Part shown: in pieces, positions 35,103 through 48,634 of the stretch
How positions within the stretch are numbered: position 1 is the stretch's first letter
Layout of the letters: every line of letters begins with the position of its first letter
Assembly: GCA_960531495.1 (NCBI GenBank)
Contig: OY482860.1
Span: 30,121,615-30,185,614, forward strand
Direction of reading: 5' to 3'
Length of the DNA: 64,000 bases
DNA from: Zeus faber
Lineage: Eukaryota; Chordata; Actinopteri; Zeiformes; Zeidae
Program-made: the position numbers and the translations under genes
Notes under the pieces: generated by a model
The model's input: the letters and a program-made list of their open reading frames with translations, nothing else
Databases searched by the model: none
Told to the model about the DNA's origin: nothing

Positions 35103-35412
35103 CTTCAAACCAGGAGACAGAGACGTCAATGACAAGTACCCCAGTACGACACTGTACTTCAGTACATTTTTCAAGTATCAGTACTTATTTAAAGGTGCAG
35201 AATCTAGGGAACATACTTGGTAGACGTGGAATATAATATTCATAAGAATCTTACACTTCACGTATTTGTGTGTATTTGTGTGTGATGTGTCAGAGTATTC
35301 GTACTTTTACTGAAGTAGAAGCTTTAAGAACTTCCACTTCCACCACCGCTGGTTACTTTGTTTGTTAGTTGAACAATGAGGATTGTCACATCCTCCATTT
35401 GGCCACGAGAGG

Positions 35413-36010
35413 GTGTTGGAGAGCGTTATATTGGTGATGTTAGAGGAAGCAGGGTTCATGAAAACAAAGGGAACGCACAGCCACTGCATGGAGACAAACA
35501 ATATGTAACTGCTTAACTTAAGTGTCTAACTTTTTATAATAATCTGAAGGATAAATAAATGATTTTCCCGAAAGCTGTGAAAGCTTTCTATATGCCTATA
35601 GAAACGTTGCATTGGCAGATTCTGAATATCTCTGTACTGGATACACTAACAAGAAATGCATAAAAACTGATGAGGGGGTTACATTGCACTGCTGTGAAAA
35701 GTGTATTCGCAAACCAGAAGAACCTTTCCTACATGTGGTATAACAGCGAGCAAGCTGTGCACTCAGCTTAACGCTGCACTTTGTGTGAGAAAGTTGTTTA
35801 ATGTTTCTAATATATGAAACTATTTTAGAAGAACCTCAGTTATCTTTGGTGTAGAGAAGATTGTTTGGGAAGTTTGAGGGGGTGGGGGTAGTGTTACACC
35901 AAAAGCTGTTGACAAATGGAAATGTTGATTTTGCACCTCTGAGTAAAGCCCACCCAGAGGACTTTCTTTTTTTATTTGGCATGCAAATGCAAATAACTCA
36001 CCATGCAACA
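35413..36010 (-). pseudogene. slc5a7-like: slc5a7-like copy C: inverted intron 4 end plus partial exon 5
   Basis: On the minus strand the sequence follows the end of intron 4 of copies A and B over several hundred bases (for example AGAGGTGCAAAA near 35.94 kb). It then has the acceptor CCATGCAG and exon 5 from 35483, with [20 protein letters not shown]. Homology ends abruptly inside the exon at about 35413, after the NTL segment. The rest of the exon and all others are absent. The orientation is opposite to copies Z, A and B. It is a non-functional remnant, best explained by a rearrangement involving a fourth copy. Confidence 0.8.
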
Positions 36011-36092
36011 AAGCAATTTTCACAAGGTTGCGCTCAATGATATAATCTTTAGTTGGAGCATAAAGACAAATTTCATGATATATACATACCCG

Positions 36093-37058
36093 CCGGCCAC
36101 TTTATTAGGTACACCTTGCTAGTACCGGGTCGGACCCCTTTTTGCCTTCAGAACTGCTTTAATTCTTCGTGGCATAGATTCAGCAAGGTGTTGGAAACAT
36201 TACTCAGAGATTTGGTCCATATTGACATTATAGCATCATGGAGTTGCTGCAGATTTGTCGGCTGCACATCCATGATGCCAATCTCCCGTTCCACCACATC
36301 CCAAAGGTGCTCTACTGGATTGAGATGTGGTGACTGTGGAGGCCATTGGAGAACAGTCAACTTATTGTCATGTTCAAGAAACCAGTTTGAGATGATTTAA
36401 GCTTTGTGACATGGTGCATTATCCTGCTGGAAGTAGCCATCAGAAGATGGGTACATTGTGGTCATAAAGGGATGGACAAGGAAAGCAACAATACTCAGGT
36501 ATGCTTTGGCCTTTAAACAATGCTCAATTGGTACTAAGGGGCCCAAAGTGTGCCAAGAAAATATCCCCCACACCATTCCACCACCACCACTAGCCTGAAC
36601 CGTTGATACAAGGCAGGATGGATCCATGCTTTCATGTTGTTTACGTCAAATTCTGACCCTACCATCTGAATGTCACAGCTGAAATCGAGACTCATCAGAT
36701 CAGGCAACATTTTTACAATCTTCTATTTGTCAATTTTTTGTGCCTGTGCGAATTGTAGCCTCAGTTTCCTGTTCTTAGCTGACAGGAGTGGCACCCGGTG
36801 TGGTCTTCCGCTTCAGTAGCCCATCTGCTTCAAGGTTCCACGTGTTGTGCATTCAGAGATGGTATTCTGCATACCTTAGTTGTAACGAGTGGTTATTCGA
36901 GTCACTGTTGCCTTTCTATCGTCTCGAACCAGTCTGCCTATTCTCCTCTGACCTCTGACATCAACACGGCATTTTCGTCAACACAACTGCTGCTCACTGG
37001 ATATTTTCTCTTTTTCGGACCATTCTCTGTCAACCCTAGAGATAGTTGTGCGTGAAAA
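36093..37058 (-). mobile_element. Tc1-like DNA transposon, 5' end lost
   Basis: Minus-strand frames at 36397-36627 and 36148-36360 hold the DDE transposase end: GYFQQDNAPCHKA (second Asp) and SPHLNPVEHLWDVVE (Glu), separated by a stop. The left terminus near 36093 is GGCCACTTTATTAGGTACAC, the inverted-repeat end. The opposite terminus and transposase N-terminus are cut off at about 37058 by the L1 5' region. Inactive. Confidence 0.85.
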
Positions 37059-37084
37059 TCCCAGTAGGTCACTGATTATGATCT

Positions 37085-40000
37085 TTGGGTGAAATGTAGC
37101 CTCCCCATGAGAGCATGCAGTGATCTCGCGAGAAGACGGAAGCGAAAGTGAGTAGTGAGTGGAGACCCAACATGGTGGCGCCCTGATACACTGACTAACA
37201 CACCAGCAGCTCCATCTCAGACAAGATAACAAAGCGAATTGCAAATAATATTTATATATATATATATACATATAAAAAAGGGAAGACTGCGCAAAACCAA
37301 GTGGAGGACCTCGAGGATTATATAGATTTTTTTTATAACGAATACGTGATGGAAGACGACCAGGACCGCAATAATTCCGCGAAACCGACTCAGCAACGGA
37401 CACAGACGATGTCATACTGGGTGCTGTAGAGGTGAGTGTCTTGGATGAGATTACCGAGATCAAAGCCAGCCTTGATTTCCTGCACCGCACGGTCGGCGAG
37501 ATGCAAACAGACAACGCAGATCTAAAAACCTCCGCGAAGCATCTCACAGCGGAGATGGAAGTTGTAAAAAAAGAAAATTAAATAATCAAAGAGACTATCC
37601 TGGATATACAATCCAGAAGTATCGGGACAACCTCATCTTTTCTGGGATCCCAGAGAACAACACTGAGTCCCCAGAAAATATGGTGAAAGACTTTCTCCAC
37701 ACCGCCCTGAAACTCCCGACCGACACCGTGAAGCAGATCACCTTCCACCGGGTTCATCCACTGGGACACCGTGTGGGGAATCGTCCCCACTCCATCATTG
37801 CCAAGTTTGAACACTTCAAGCACAAGGAGCTGGTTAAAAGCAAAGGACGGGAGCTGAAAGGAACCACGCTGGGTATGAACGATCAATTCCCCCGGGAGAT
37901 CAATGACTGGCAGAAGGTGCTGTATCCTGTCCTGAAGGAGAACCGGCAGAAGGGTAAACGCGTATTGATGGTTGTTGATAAACTATATATAGACGGTCTG
38001 TTATACCAAGAGTCCTCCACCACACCCTTGTTATTTTGATCATTATGTATGTATTCTTGTAATTCTTGTTATTATATACTGCAAGATGTAGGAATAGGCA
38101 TGCTATCTATGTCAGGATTTAAAATATCGCTCACTCTCATCTCACCCTCCTAATTCCCCCTCCCTACTTCTCTCATCATCTCACCTCCCTAATCCCTCTC
38201 ACCTCACTTCTCCTATCACTCTCACTCTATTACTGTATGTCTCTCACTTTCTGTATGTCTCATCCGGCAATTTTCTATGTTTATCTTTGTTGACTTGTCA
38301 TTTGTTTGTGTATTTATGTATCCCTACAAACTTCCTGCAATACTATGACAGTGAAAAGGAATGTAAAGAAGGAAATGCCAGACTTACTGTATCTATGGGA
38401 AAGCAGGGTAGTATAGCTATTGCCTTGGTGCACTGTGCCATCCCCCCTAACTAACTTCAATGATACCCATTAAGTTTGTTAGTTGGAATGTGAGAGGCTT
38501 GGGCTCACCGGCTTAATGTAGAAAAATCCTAACTCACCTTACCATGATGAACCCCAGCTTCTGTCTACTGCAAGAAACCCACCTCACTGCATCTGAGCAC
38601 CTCAAACTCAAAGCTAAATGGATTAATCAAATGTTTTTGGCATCATACAACTCAAAAAACTCAACTCTCTATATTGATCAACAAAAGTATCCCATAGCAA
38701 AATAAAACTACACGATCAGACCTAGAAGGGCATTACATAATGATTAATGATATTTTAGGTAACATCAAATAAACCATAGCTAATATTTTTGGTCCCAATG
38801 AGGATGATCCAAATTTCTTTCTCAATATATTCTCAAAACTCCAAGAATTCTCTGAACAAATTATCATATTGGGAGGAGACTTCAGCACAGTACTGGATCC
38901 AAGTTTAGACCGTTCTCAAGCAAGAAATATTTACAAATCCTGGCGTTCGTCGGACACTATAAAACAATATATGACACACCACAGCAAAAGCCGCCATCTT
39001 GCGCATTTCTAAAATGGCCAGGAGCACCCAAATAAGTTAAAAAAACCTTTCTTGAAGGAAAATTTGATTTTTCCAGAAATTTTTCCAAGATCACTAATCC
39101 TGAAATCCACCCTATTGTGATTTCCGATCACGGGCCGATTAGTTTCAACCAGATAAATGAAACAAACCGGAACCCTCCCGGCAGGTGCGGTGAAACACCT
39201 CACTTTTGACAGATAAAGAATTTAACCATTTATTTTCAAGAGAATGGACTTCCTTCATTGAACTGAACGACTCCCCAAAAATATCACCATTCCTTCTTTG
39301 GAAAACAGCTAAGGCAGTTCTAAGAGGGAGTATTATTTCATTCTCCACTCACAAGAAAAAGAAAGGACAAGAATGCCAAAATAAACTCGAACAGCGACTA
39401 AAGGAGTTGCACTCCCAACAAGCCCACTCATTTTCTGAGCAAAACTGAAATTAGATCAGGACAATTACATTTCAACTTGAATGTATCATCCATCAAATGA
39501 CACAATTCCTTATGCAACGAACAAGAGCAAATGATATTGAATTCAGTGACAAATCAGATAAATTTCTTGCCAATCAATTGAAACGCGATAGAGAAATATC
39601 ACTTATTACAGCCATCAAAGATTCACAGGGTAGAATAACATACTCTCCGCAAGACATCGATAACATATTTAGAGACTTTTATAAGAACCTATATCACTCG
39701 GATAATGAATCAAATATATCAAACATTCACTCATTCCTTGATGATATTGACCTTCCTAAACTTTCGACGGAGCAGGCTACCACCTTAGATCAACCATTTA
39801 CTCTTGAAGAACTCAGCTCTTCTCCATGCCCAACAATAAATCACCTGGATCAGATGGCTAACTAGTAGAATTTTATAAACTTATGTCCACTTATCTCCCC
39901 ATTATTCATTAGAATGGTTACAGAGGTCATGTCAACCTCCACCATGCCTCCGCACAAGAATACTACTCTCATTTTAGTTTTGTTCAAACCCAATAAGGAC

Positions 40001-42760
40001 CCAACCCTCACCTCCAGTTACAGACCCATTAGCCTTATTAATTGCAACCTTAAGATTATAAGTAAAACACTAATCAACAGAATTGAAAAAGTGATTCCAT
40101 TTATAATTCACCCAGATAAACAGGCTTTGTCAAAGGCAGACACTCATCCAGCAATATGCGTAATTTATTCAGTCTGATGAGCATATCAAAAAGGAACAAC
40201 TTAAATACTATTATTGCCTCTTTGGATGTGGAAAAGGCATTTGATAGAGTTAATTGGACATATCTCTTTTCAATCCTCAACAAATTTGGTTTTGGAGAGT
40301 CCCTCATTCAATGGATCAGAATCCTCTACAGCTCTCGATTCGCTTCTCTCATTACCAATGGTTACACTTCACAGCGTTTCACTCTAGAATTCACGCGGCA
40401 CAAGACAAGGATGTCCGCTCTCCCCTTTAATATTCGCCATCTTTATTGAACCCCTCGCAGCGGCTATCCGTCAAAACAATAATATTGTAGACATACAAAC
40501 AGGAAACTCTGTTCACAAAGTCAGTTTGTATGCCGACGATATCCTGTTGTACATACGGAACCGAATGTCATCCCTACCGGTGGTGTTCAATCTTATATCT
40601 AAATTCTCAGCTATCTCAGACTATTTAATAAACTGGACTAAAACCACAGTCTTACCACTCATTGGGGGGGACTGCAATGCTGCAACCCAGAAACTTCACT
40701 TAACCATCACAACGGCCAATATTAGATACCTTGGTATTGATATCTCCCCCAATATATCAGATTTGTTTACCCTTAACTTCACTCCGTTGCTCAAATCCAT
40801 TGAAGAAGACCTCATTCGATGGAACAACCTATCCATCTCACTAATTGGTAGGATAGCAGCAGTGAAAATTAATATACTTCCAAAAATAAACTTTATATTT
40901 TCAATGACCCCAGTGCAACCAACAGTACATTGGTTTAATACTCTAGACTCAATAGTCAACACATTTTATTGGAAATACAAGAAACCGAGAATTAAACTAG
41001 CAACACTACAGAAAAACAAAGACTGTGGAGGCCTAGCAGCCCCAAACTTTAGATACTACTATCTAGCAAACCATCTTCAATTTATAATTAAATGGTTACA
41101 ACCAGAGCAACAATTGGCCCATGGATGGGGAGACATTGAACATTCTGAATGTCAGGAGTTATCATTATCCGATCTCCCATTCCTTACTGAATCTATATGG
41201 AAATGTAATTGCTTTAAAAACCCATTTATCGCAACAACTCTGTCAGCCTGGTGGAAATTCCTCAAACTCAGTGGTCACACTCTATCTCCAAACAAATTCA
41301 CGCCAATCTTGCACAACCCGGATTTCTTGGTTAAAAACAGACCAATAATCTTTAGGTCTTGGAAAAGACAAGGAATGACTCATCAAGAAAACATTTTTGA
41401 AAACAATTTGCTTATATCCTTCCGAACCTTAACCCAAAGGTATAATATCGGTGGCCACGGCTTCCTTCAATTCCTTCAATTACAGCAGTCTCTAAAAGTT
41501 AAAATCAAATTGATGAACAACATCCTACAACCACCTGAATGATTGAACATCTCACTCATATCGGTCACTTAAAAAATCCCTTTTGCAGAACATACAAACT
41601 TTTATTAAAAATAGACGACACCTTATTTTTACCTACAATGAAATGGGAAAGAGACCTTGCTGTTCCCACCGATATCAACCTGTGGATGCTTATTTGCATC
41701 AACACCTTTACTATGACCCGCAATTCAAAAATGCAACTCATCCAATATAAAATTCTGCACAGAGCCCCTTGATACCAGAGATGACTACTTTCATGCCTTC
41801 TAGCTCTGCCCACCTATTCTAGCATTCTGGACCAACATCACCAAGAAGCTATCAACTCTTCTGGGTCGCAGCATTCCATTCTCCCCGTCTATATGTCTTC
41901 TCGGTGACCTCTCCTCAGTCGACCCACCACTGAAACACCACCAACCCATTTTGATCGCCTTAACAATGGCCAAGAAAACAATATTACTCAATTGGAAAAA
42001 GAGAGATAATCTCACTACATCCCAATGTTTGCAGTTATTAATAGATTACATCTCAATGGAAAAACTATTGGCAGTATCCCAAAACAATGTTGATTCATTT
42101 AATGAAATATGAGCTACTTTTATCACTGACATAACTCCATCATTTAATACTTGAGTCTTCCTAAGTCGGTGCAATGTCGTTGTGCTTTGGGGCATGTGGG
42201 GGTCCTCCTGATCTGCCGGGGCTCCGCGGTTGGGTGGATGCCTGGGCGGCTCTGGGGACATCCGTGGTGCGTGGGACGGTGTTCTTGGGGGATCCCAGGG
42301 CCCCACGGGGGAGTTGGGTGGTCTGGGTGGTGGCGCCCGCTCCTTTACCTGAGTTGAGCTGGCCTGTCTCCGGGGGTGGGGGGGGACGTGCTCCCGGGGA
42401 GTACCTGCAGCTGGCGTCTGTGTGTAGGTTCCGGGTGTGGTTGTGGCTTCTGGGGCTCGAGTTGGGGGCAGGGGGTGTGGGTCGCTGGTTTGGATCTCGG
42501 GCCCCGTGGTCGGCGGGTCGGGGGGCGATTTAATGATTAAGACCTAATAAAGTGTTGCATTGCAGGTTGAGAACTTGAACTCCACTTGCAGACTCACTCT
42601 GTCCTGAATGCAATGGCATACAAATACTCTGTGTTGTATGCCCAGAATGCTAACAGCACAGGTAAAAAAAATATATATATAAAATACATTTAAAAATATA
42701 TAAATAAAAAATAAATTAATAAAGAAATAAATCAATAAAAATTTAAATAATATAACTTGA
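37085..42760 (+). mobile_element. L1-clade LINE, nearly full length, inactive
   Basis: The 5' UTR at about 37085-37345 includes a YY1-like CAACATGGTGGCG at 37168-37180. ORF1 at about 37349-38039 reads as a coiled coil followed by an RRM-like and C-terminal domain (37680-38039). ORF2 starts at about 38465 with an endonuclease (KFVSWNVRGLGSP). RT frames at 39497-41542 carry SYRPISLINCNLKIISKTLI, VEKAFDRVNW and the catalytic YADDILLY. A C-terminal region runs to about 42155. Then come a GC-rich 3' UTR (42160-42535), the terminal block and an A-rich tail to about 42760. Many stops and frameshifts are present, and a foreign-looking block at 38960-39035 interrupts the endonuclease. This copy explains the GC-rich repeats elsewhere in the window. 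Confidence 0.85.
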
Positions 42761-42777
42761 AGTATTCTAATTACACC

Positions 42778-44545
42778 ATGGGTACCAGTAATAGTAAAAT
42801 GCTACAGAAGGATCAACAAGTAAAGGAATCGAAGGAATGTTACAAATGTATGAAGGGAAAAGATGAAAGATACATTTGGTAGAATGGGAAAGTTTAGGTT
42901 TTCCCACACAAGGAACTTTTAGTCTAAATCAGCTGCAGTAGTTGAAAGTTAGATTACAAGACAGAGAAAAGAAAAAGAGGAAGTACAAGGCCGAATGATG
43001 GACTTTTGGAGAGTGGGTAGAGGAAGCTAATAACAGAGAAAAGAAAAAGAATAAGAAGCAGAGAGAGGAAAAAGGACAGAGAGACGGGAATCAGGGAGAG
43101 AGACAGGGCCAGGAAAAGGGACAAAGAAAGCAGAAAGCATTAGCACCACAACCGTATATTGCTAATTAATGCATTTCTTTGTATCCTATGTTCCTGGTGA
43201 AAATACTGGATCTAGACCTGGACTCCCATCCTCCCGTATGGGGTCAACCTCCAAATTTACCCAACCACGTCATTAATGACAAGCCTAACATCATTAACAC
43301 AGACATACCAGCGGTTGATCTCGACAGCAACGAGAACGAGACACCACAAGCCTACGCCAGATGCCTGAAAGTTGTTTTCCACAACCACAGTGGACTAGTG
43401 AAACCTGAAAACATGGTGGCATTTCAGATGCCAAGGAGTACACAGCGCAGACTAACCCAGGTACTTTGGAAGACATGGTGGCATTACTGTAGAATCACCA
43501 GGTAATGGTCGACATGATGTGGGCCACAATGGAGGAGTCCCTGAGGGGTGGGTGACCTGACAGCCCACAGCTTCAGATCCCTGGATAAAATGTCCCACAC
43601 CCAGAGACGGCTAGCCCTGGGTCCCCACCACCTAGGGACCGCCAATCGTGAACCGCGACTGCAGATGCTGACCTGTGGCCAGAAGGTTCACATTTCCTGG
43701 AGCAGCCCAGCCAGAGATGTGTCCATGTCATCAAATGCCACAGACCCTGCTGGGCCACCCTGCATGTATGTTACCTTCTATTGTGCGCACAAGGAGATGG
43801 AAACCACCAGCATTCTGGTAAAAGCAAATGGCATGGTCCCTATGAAATCGTGAGCAGGACAGTTAACAACATGGTAAGGCAACTAGGCCAGGGTAAAGGC
43901 CACCAGATCTATCATGTCAATTTACTGAAAAATGGTTTGACCCTGATCACACCCCACCACTTGTCCTTTCAGCCCATGTTTTCCCCCAGGAACCTGCCAA
44001 GGTTAATATGGGTCGTAAGTCATAAGTTTCTTAAACATGAGCAAGTTATGCGGTGGTTGAGAAGGAATGTTTGGTAACAGTGAATGTACTTGAACTAGGA
44101 TTGTAATGCCAGGAAGCCTGATGGTTTCCCCCTAGCCCAGGGGAAGGGAAGGTTCTCGCAGTGTGCTGACATATATGCAGAATCCTCTGTAAGGTAAGCG
44201 GCCTCAAGGCCTGAGGTGTGGATGTAGACTCTTTGTTCAGGGATTAGTGGATGACTTTTTCTTAAGGAAGGTTTATTTTGTAAAAGGAGCTATCGGCCAG
44301 AGTTTGGGATAAAGAGAAGGAGTTCTCTGAACTAACTATGCTTTCCTTCTGTCCTGTGTGTCCCCAGGCCAAGTCCAAGGAGTTAACCCCCCAAAAGGAA
44401 TACTCTGGACAGGGAAGAACCTCATTTTATTTACTGATCCCCGACACAAACCCATTTCCTATTTTTGGCAAAATAAAATATACCAACCTTGGTTGAAACT
44501 GAACACTGTCTCTGGCGAATTTTAATTTCCAATTTCAAAAGAGCC
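42778..44545 (+). mobile_element. Gypsy/retrovirus-like debris with LTR-like 3' block
   Basis: A short frame starting at 42778 begins with Met-Gly followed by small residues, as in myristoylated Gag proteins, and stops within about 35 codons. A basic glutamine/lysine-rich stretch follows to about 43160. The frame at 43781-44077 carries the integrase C-terminal type segment with KWHGPYEIVSRT. About 44105-44345 repeats the LTR-like fragment at 5313-5553. A tail to about 44545 contains AAAATAAAATA-type sequence. Protease, RT and integrase cores are absent. Heavily decayed. Confidence 0.5.
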
Positions 44546-44559
44546 AATCGCAGCTGTGG

Positions 44560-45000
44560 GTTCCACAGTATTCTGCCTATCTGCTGATGTTTGGTGGAGA
44601 AGTGTGTAACTGTGAACCTCTGTTTTGGAGTGTCTCCTAAGGGAGATAAAAAAAACTACATACCAGCATTATATAACCAAGCTGAGATCAGACCTTCAAA
44701 AAGCTTATCAGCTAGCTACTGAAGCCGCTGATAAAATCGACAACTGAAACAAGAAAGCACATAACAAACTCGTCAAAGAACAGGTTTTAGAAGGAGACAG
44801 AGGGCTACTCAGGGATTTTGCTGTCAAAGGCAAGTACAGGTACAGGATAGGTGGAGACCCTCTCCTTACCTTGTAATAAGCAAGATGCCAAACCTGCCAG
44901 TCTACCAGGCTCGGCTGGAGAACGGAACTGGACCTGTAAAATCACTGTGTCCAAGTCAGGACACAGACTTCATCCACAGAATTCAAGTGTTAGTGTGGGC
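44560..45000 (+). mobile_element. second Gypsy integrase-end fragment
   Basis: Plus-strand reading with several stops shows LATEAADKID near 44710-44740 and PNLPVYQARLENGTGPV near 44885-44940 (two frames). These match the linker and C-terminal end of Gypsy integrases. It is distinct from the fragment at 43.8 kb, so two element types or copies are mixed here. Confidence 0.5.
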
Positions 45001-45309
45001 GCACCAATAAAATCCACAACAATGCAAACTTCCCCATAAAACAAGTAGTCTGGTGTAGAGGTCTTCACAGGTCGACCCGAACCAGACCACCCGAAGGCTG
45101 ACGTGGGACCTGCAGCCGGTTCAGGTCCACATTTGGTTATCGCAACAGACATACATCGGGTTGGTTCCTTGACATCTAGAGAAAAAACATTGCGTGTATA
45201 TATTTATTTTGTATTAATTGTTGGCTCTAATCGGATCTTGTGACAAAAAGACAAACAGTTAAGAGAGGAGGAGGAACAAACTAACAGAAATGACAGATGT
45301 TAAACTAAA

Positions 45310-48175
45310 ACTGACTTGAATGGAAAGACATAACACGCACAAAAGAAGTGGCAGATGAGATATAAAGCACCCTGGTAAACAAGGCGGCATTCGGGTCAGA
45401 ATGAGGACGCAACCTTACTGTCCACCTCTGCCAAGCAGCCTTTTTGCCAACGTTCAGTCTCTGTAGAACAAGATAGATGAACTTCGAGCGAGGATTAAAT
45501 TCCAACGGGATACGAGAAACTGTTGCGTCCTCTGTCTAATGGAGACATGGTTGAACCTGCTGGTGCCGGATGAAGCCATTCGTCCAGCCGAGTCCTTCTC
45601 CGTGTTCCGTGGTGACAGATCGGGGGAGTCGGGGAAATCCAAAGGTGGAGGCGTCTGCCTCATGGTGAACAACCATTGGTGTAACTCCAACAACACCAAG
45701 ACTCTCTTCCACTCCTGCTCGCCGAACCTGGAACAGCTGACAATCTTATGCCGTCCAATTTATCTCCCCCGGGAATTCAGCACGGTCATCAAGGCCGTTT
45801 ATATTCCACCGCAAGCGGACACCGACACAGCACTGTCGGACCTCGGATTTCGAATCAAACATCCCGACACGGCTGTGGTGGTGACTGGGGACTTTAACAG
45901 GGCCAACCTTAAAAACGTTCTGCCTAATTTCTACCAACACATTGCGTGTGCCACCAGGGGAGATAGAACTTCGGGCAATTGTTATACACCTTACAAGAAC
46001 AGATACAAGCCCGTCTCGCTCCCTGGTTTCAGGGAATCAGATCACACCACGATTTCGCCGGTTTCCGTTTACAGGCCTCTGATCGCGCGAGATGGTGGTG
46101 ACGAGGGAAGTAAAGCGGTGGACGGACCAATCAGAGGCTGCGCCTCAGGATGCTCTGACTGACGCAGACTGGGACATGTTCCAATCAAGTTCAAGTGACG
46201 TCAACGAGTTTTCGGACGTTGCGGTGAGCTTCATGAGTACGTTAGCGGACAGCATCGTTCCCACGGTGAAAGTTCGGGTATTTCCAAACCAGAAGCCGTG
46301 GGTCAGATAAATCCATCCGCTGCAACAACAACGGTCTTGTATCCGAAAATATGGACAATTACAAAGCGGCATCATACAATCTGCGGAGGGCGGTGAAGGA
46401 CGCTAAACGGATGTACTGAGAGACTGTGGAGCTACAGATGGAGCAACGGGACACCAGACGCTTGTGGCAGGGGCTGCGGAATATAACAAACTACAAGAGC
46501 AGCTCCTCCCCAGCCACGAGTGCAGATGCCTCCCTCTCCTACGAACTGAACTCCTTTTATACGTTGTTGGAGTCTGGCAACAGCACCGCTAGCTCGCCAG
46601 CTAATTGGAGTTACACCGCTGGGGATGAGCGCGCACTGTCAGTGTCTGGAGGGCTCTGATGCGGGTGAACACCAGGAAAGCTGTGGGCCTGGATGACATA
46701 TCTGGACGAGTACTGAAGACCTGTGCTAACCAGCTAGCCACGGTGTTCACTACAATATTCAACATCTCAAGGAGCTCGGACTGAATACTCCGCTGTCTGC
46801 CTGGATTCTGGACTTCCTCTCAGCCCGGCCCCAGGTGGTTAGGGTGGGGATGCACATGTCCACCTCCCTCACTCTGAATACAGCATCCCCCCCGGGCTGC
46901 GTCCTCAGCCCCCTACTGTACTCCCTGTACTCACATGACTGTGTGGCCAGGTCCAGCTCCAACACCATCATGAAGTTTGCTGATGACACCATGGTCGTGG
47001 GCCTGATCACCGATGGCGATGAGAAGGCCTACCGCGAGGAGGTGGCTGACCTGTCACTCTGGTGCCAGGACAACAGCCTACACCTGAACGTCAGCAAAAC
47101 CAAGGAGCTGATTGTGGACTTTAGGCATGGATTACAACCGAGGATGCACGCACCCTTGATGATTAATGGGACTTCTGTCCACGGGGTGAGCAGTTTCAAG
47201 TACCTGGGAGTCCACATCACAGAGGATTTAACACTGACTTTACAAACAGACACTCTGGTGAGAAAGGCGAGGCAGCGTCTTTACCACCTCAGGCAGCTGA
47301 GGAAATTTCGGGTCTCAGTGAGGATCCTCAAGTCCTTCTACTGTGGAGCGGTGGAGAGCATCCTGACAGGCAACATTACTGCCTGGTTTGGGAACTGTAC
47401 TGCTCAGGACAGGCGGGCCCTGCAGAGGGTGGTGCGTTCAGCTGAACATACAACTGGAACTACCCTCCCCTCCCTGCAGGACTTATACACCATGAGGTGT
47501 AGTAGCAGAGCCCACAGGATGAAGAATGAAGAATCCTCTCCACCCCAACAACGGACTGTTCCAGCTGCTACGGTCAGGCAAGTGCCTCCGCAGTCACACA
47601 GTGAGAGCAGAGACTGAGACGGAGTTTCTTCCTGCAAGCCATAAGAACTGTCAACGCTGACCTCAGCAGGGTTCCTCACTGAGCCACACACATAGGCTCC
47701 ACTACCTTACTGTACTGTATGTAGCATACTGTACCGCATACTGTGTCACTGTTCTGAGTTGTTCCGTGTTACCGTATTGCTGCGCCGTACTGTATTGTAT
47801 ACTGTGCTGTATTATCCCACAAACACCTCCTCACTTTATTCACATGCCACTTTAATGCACATATCTGTATATACATAACTGCCAATTCCATTTACATAAG
47901 TCTATCCCATATACGTAAGCCTATTCCCTTTATCTATTCCATTTTATTTGATTTATTTTATTCTATATATTTTTATTTTATTCTATAAGTATTCAACTTA
48001 ATGTATTACATTTTAGGAATCAGTTAGTTGGTCTAGTAGAAAGAAATTTTCTTCGGTAGCTACTGTGTTCAGTCTAGCACATATTGTGTGTAATCAGCGG
48101 GTGCGTTGCATTACATTTCACTTTATATATGTATGAAAGTATGTATATGTATGTGACGAATAAACCTGAATCTTG
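45310..48175 (+). mobile_element. LINE family alpha, long copy with internal deletion
   Basis: The endonuclease frame at 45539-46162 contains LMVNNHWCNSNNTKTL and VTGDFNRANLKNV. A linker with FPNQKPWV is near 46290 (46092-46310), then the pre-RT region to about 46770. An RT frame at 46835-47617 has the catalytic FADDTMVVGL. About 250 bases expected between the LKTCANQLA segment and the GLNTPLSAW segment are missing at about 46765-46775. The 3' end matches the copy at 21.6 kb and finishes TGAATCTTGAATA at 48175. Frameshifts and stops are present. Inactive. Confidence 0.85.
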
Positions 48176-48634
48176 AATATCGTTGTTACACAGTGTTGCT
48201 ATTGTAGAAGAACACAGCAGGCTAGCCTCTGCTTTACCTATAACCCCTTATGCCCCCCTTTGATCAAGGCAGAGCCCCCATGGAGTGCCGGTCTCAAGAC
48301 AAGTCTGGAAGGAAAAACCTACTTGGATAATTTGCATCTGCAATCTTTCCTTTGTGTTAAGCCTAACTCTGAATCAATGATGACTCTTATCACGATATGA
48401 CCTAATTTGGCGAAGTTACCATTAACAGATTAAATGCACAAATGAAATGCATAAACTTTCATGCGTCCAGATTGCCATTTGGTGGCCAGCTGGGAAACCA
48501 TGACCACCACAAAGATTACTAGATCCCATTGTGTGTAATAAAATCAGATTAAAAATAATGATTTTAAGGCTTTTTTTTAAGAGTGTTGAAATCATGTTGT
48601 TATAGTTAATCATTAGGAATTGTCTGCCTGAATC

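Noticed and set aside
36798-37055. Plus-strand 85-codon frame
   Set aside because: Antisense to the Tc1-like transposase coding region.
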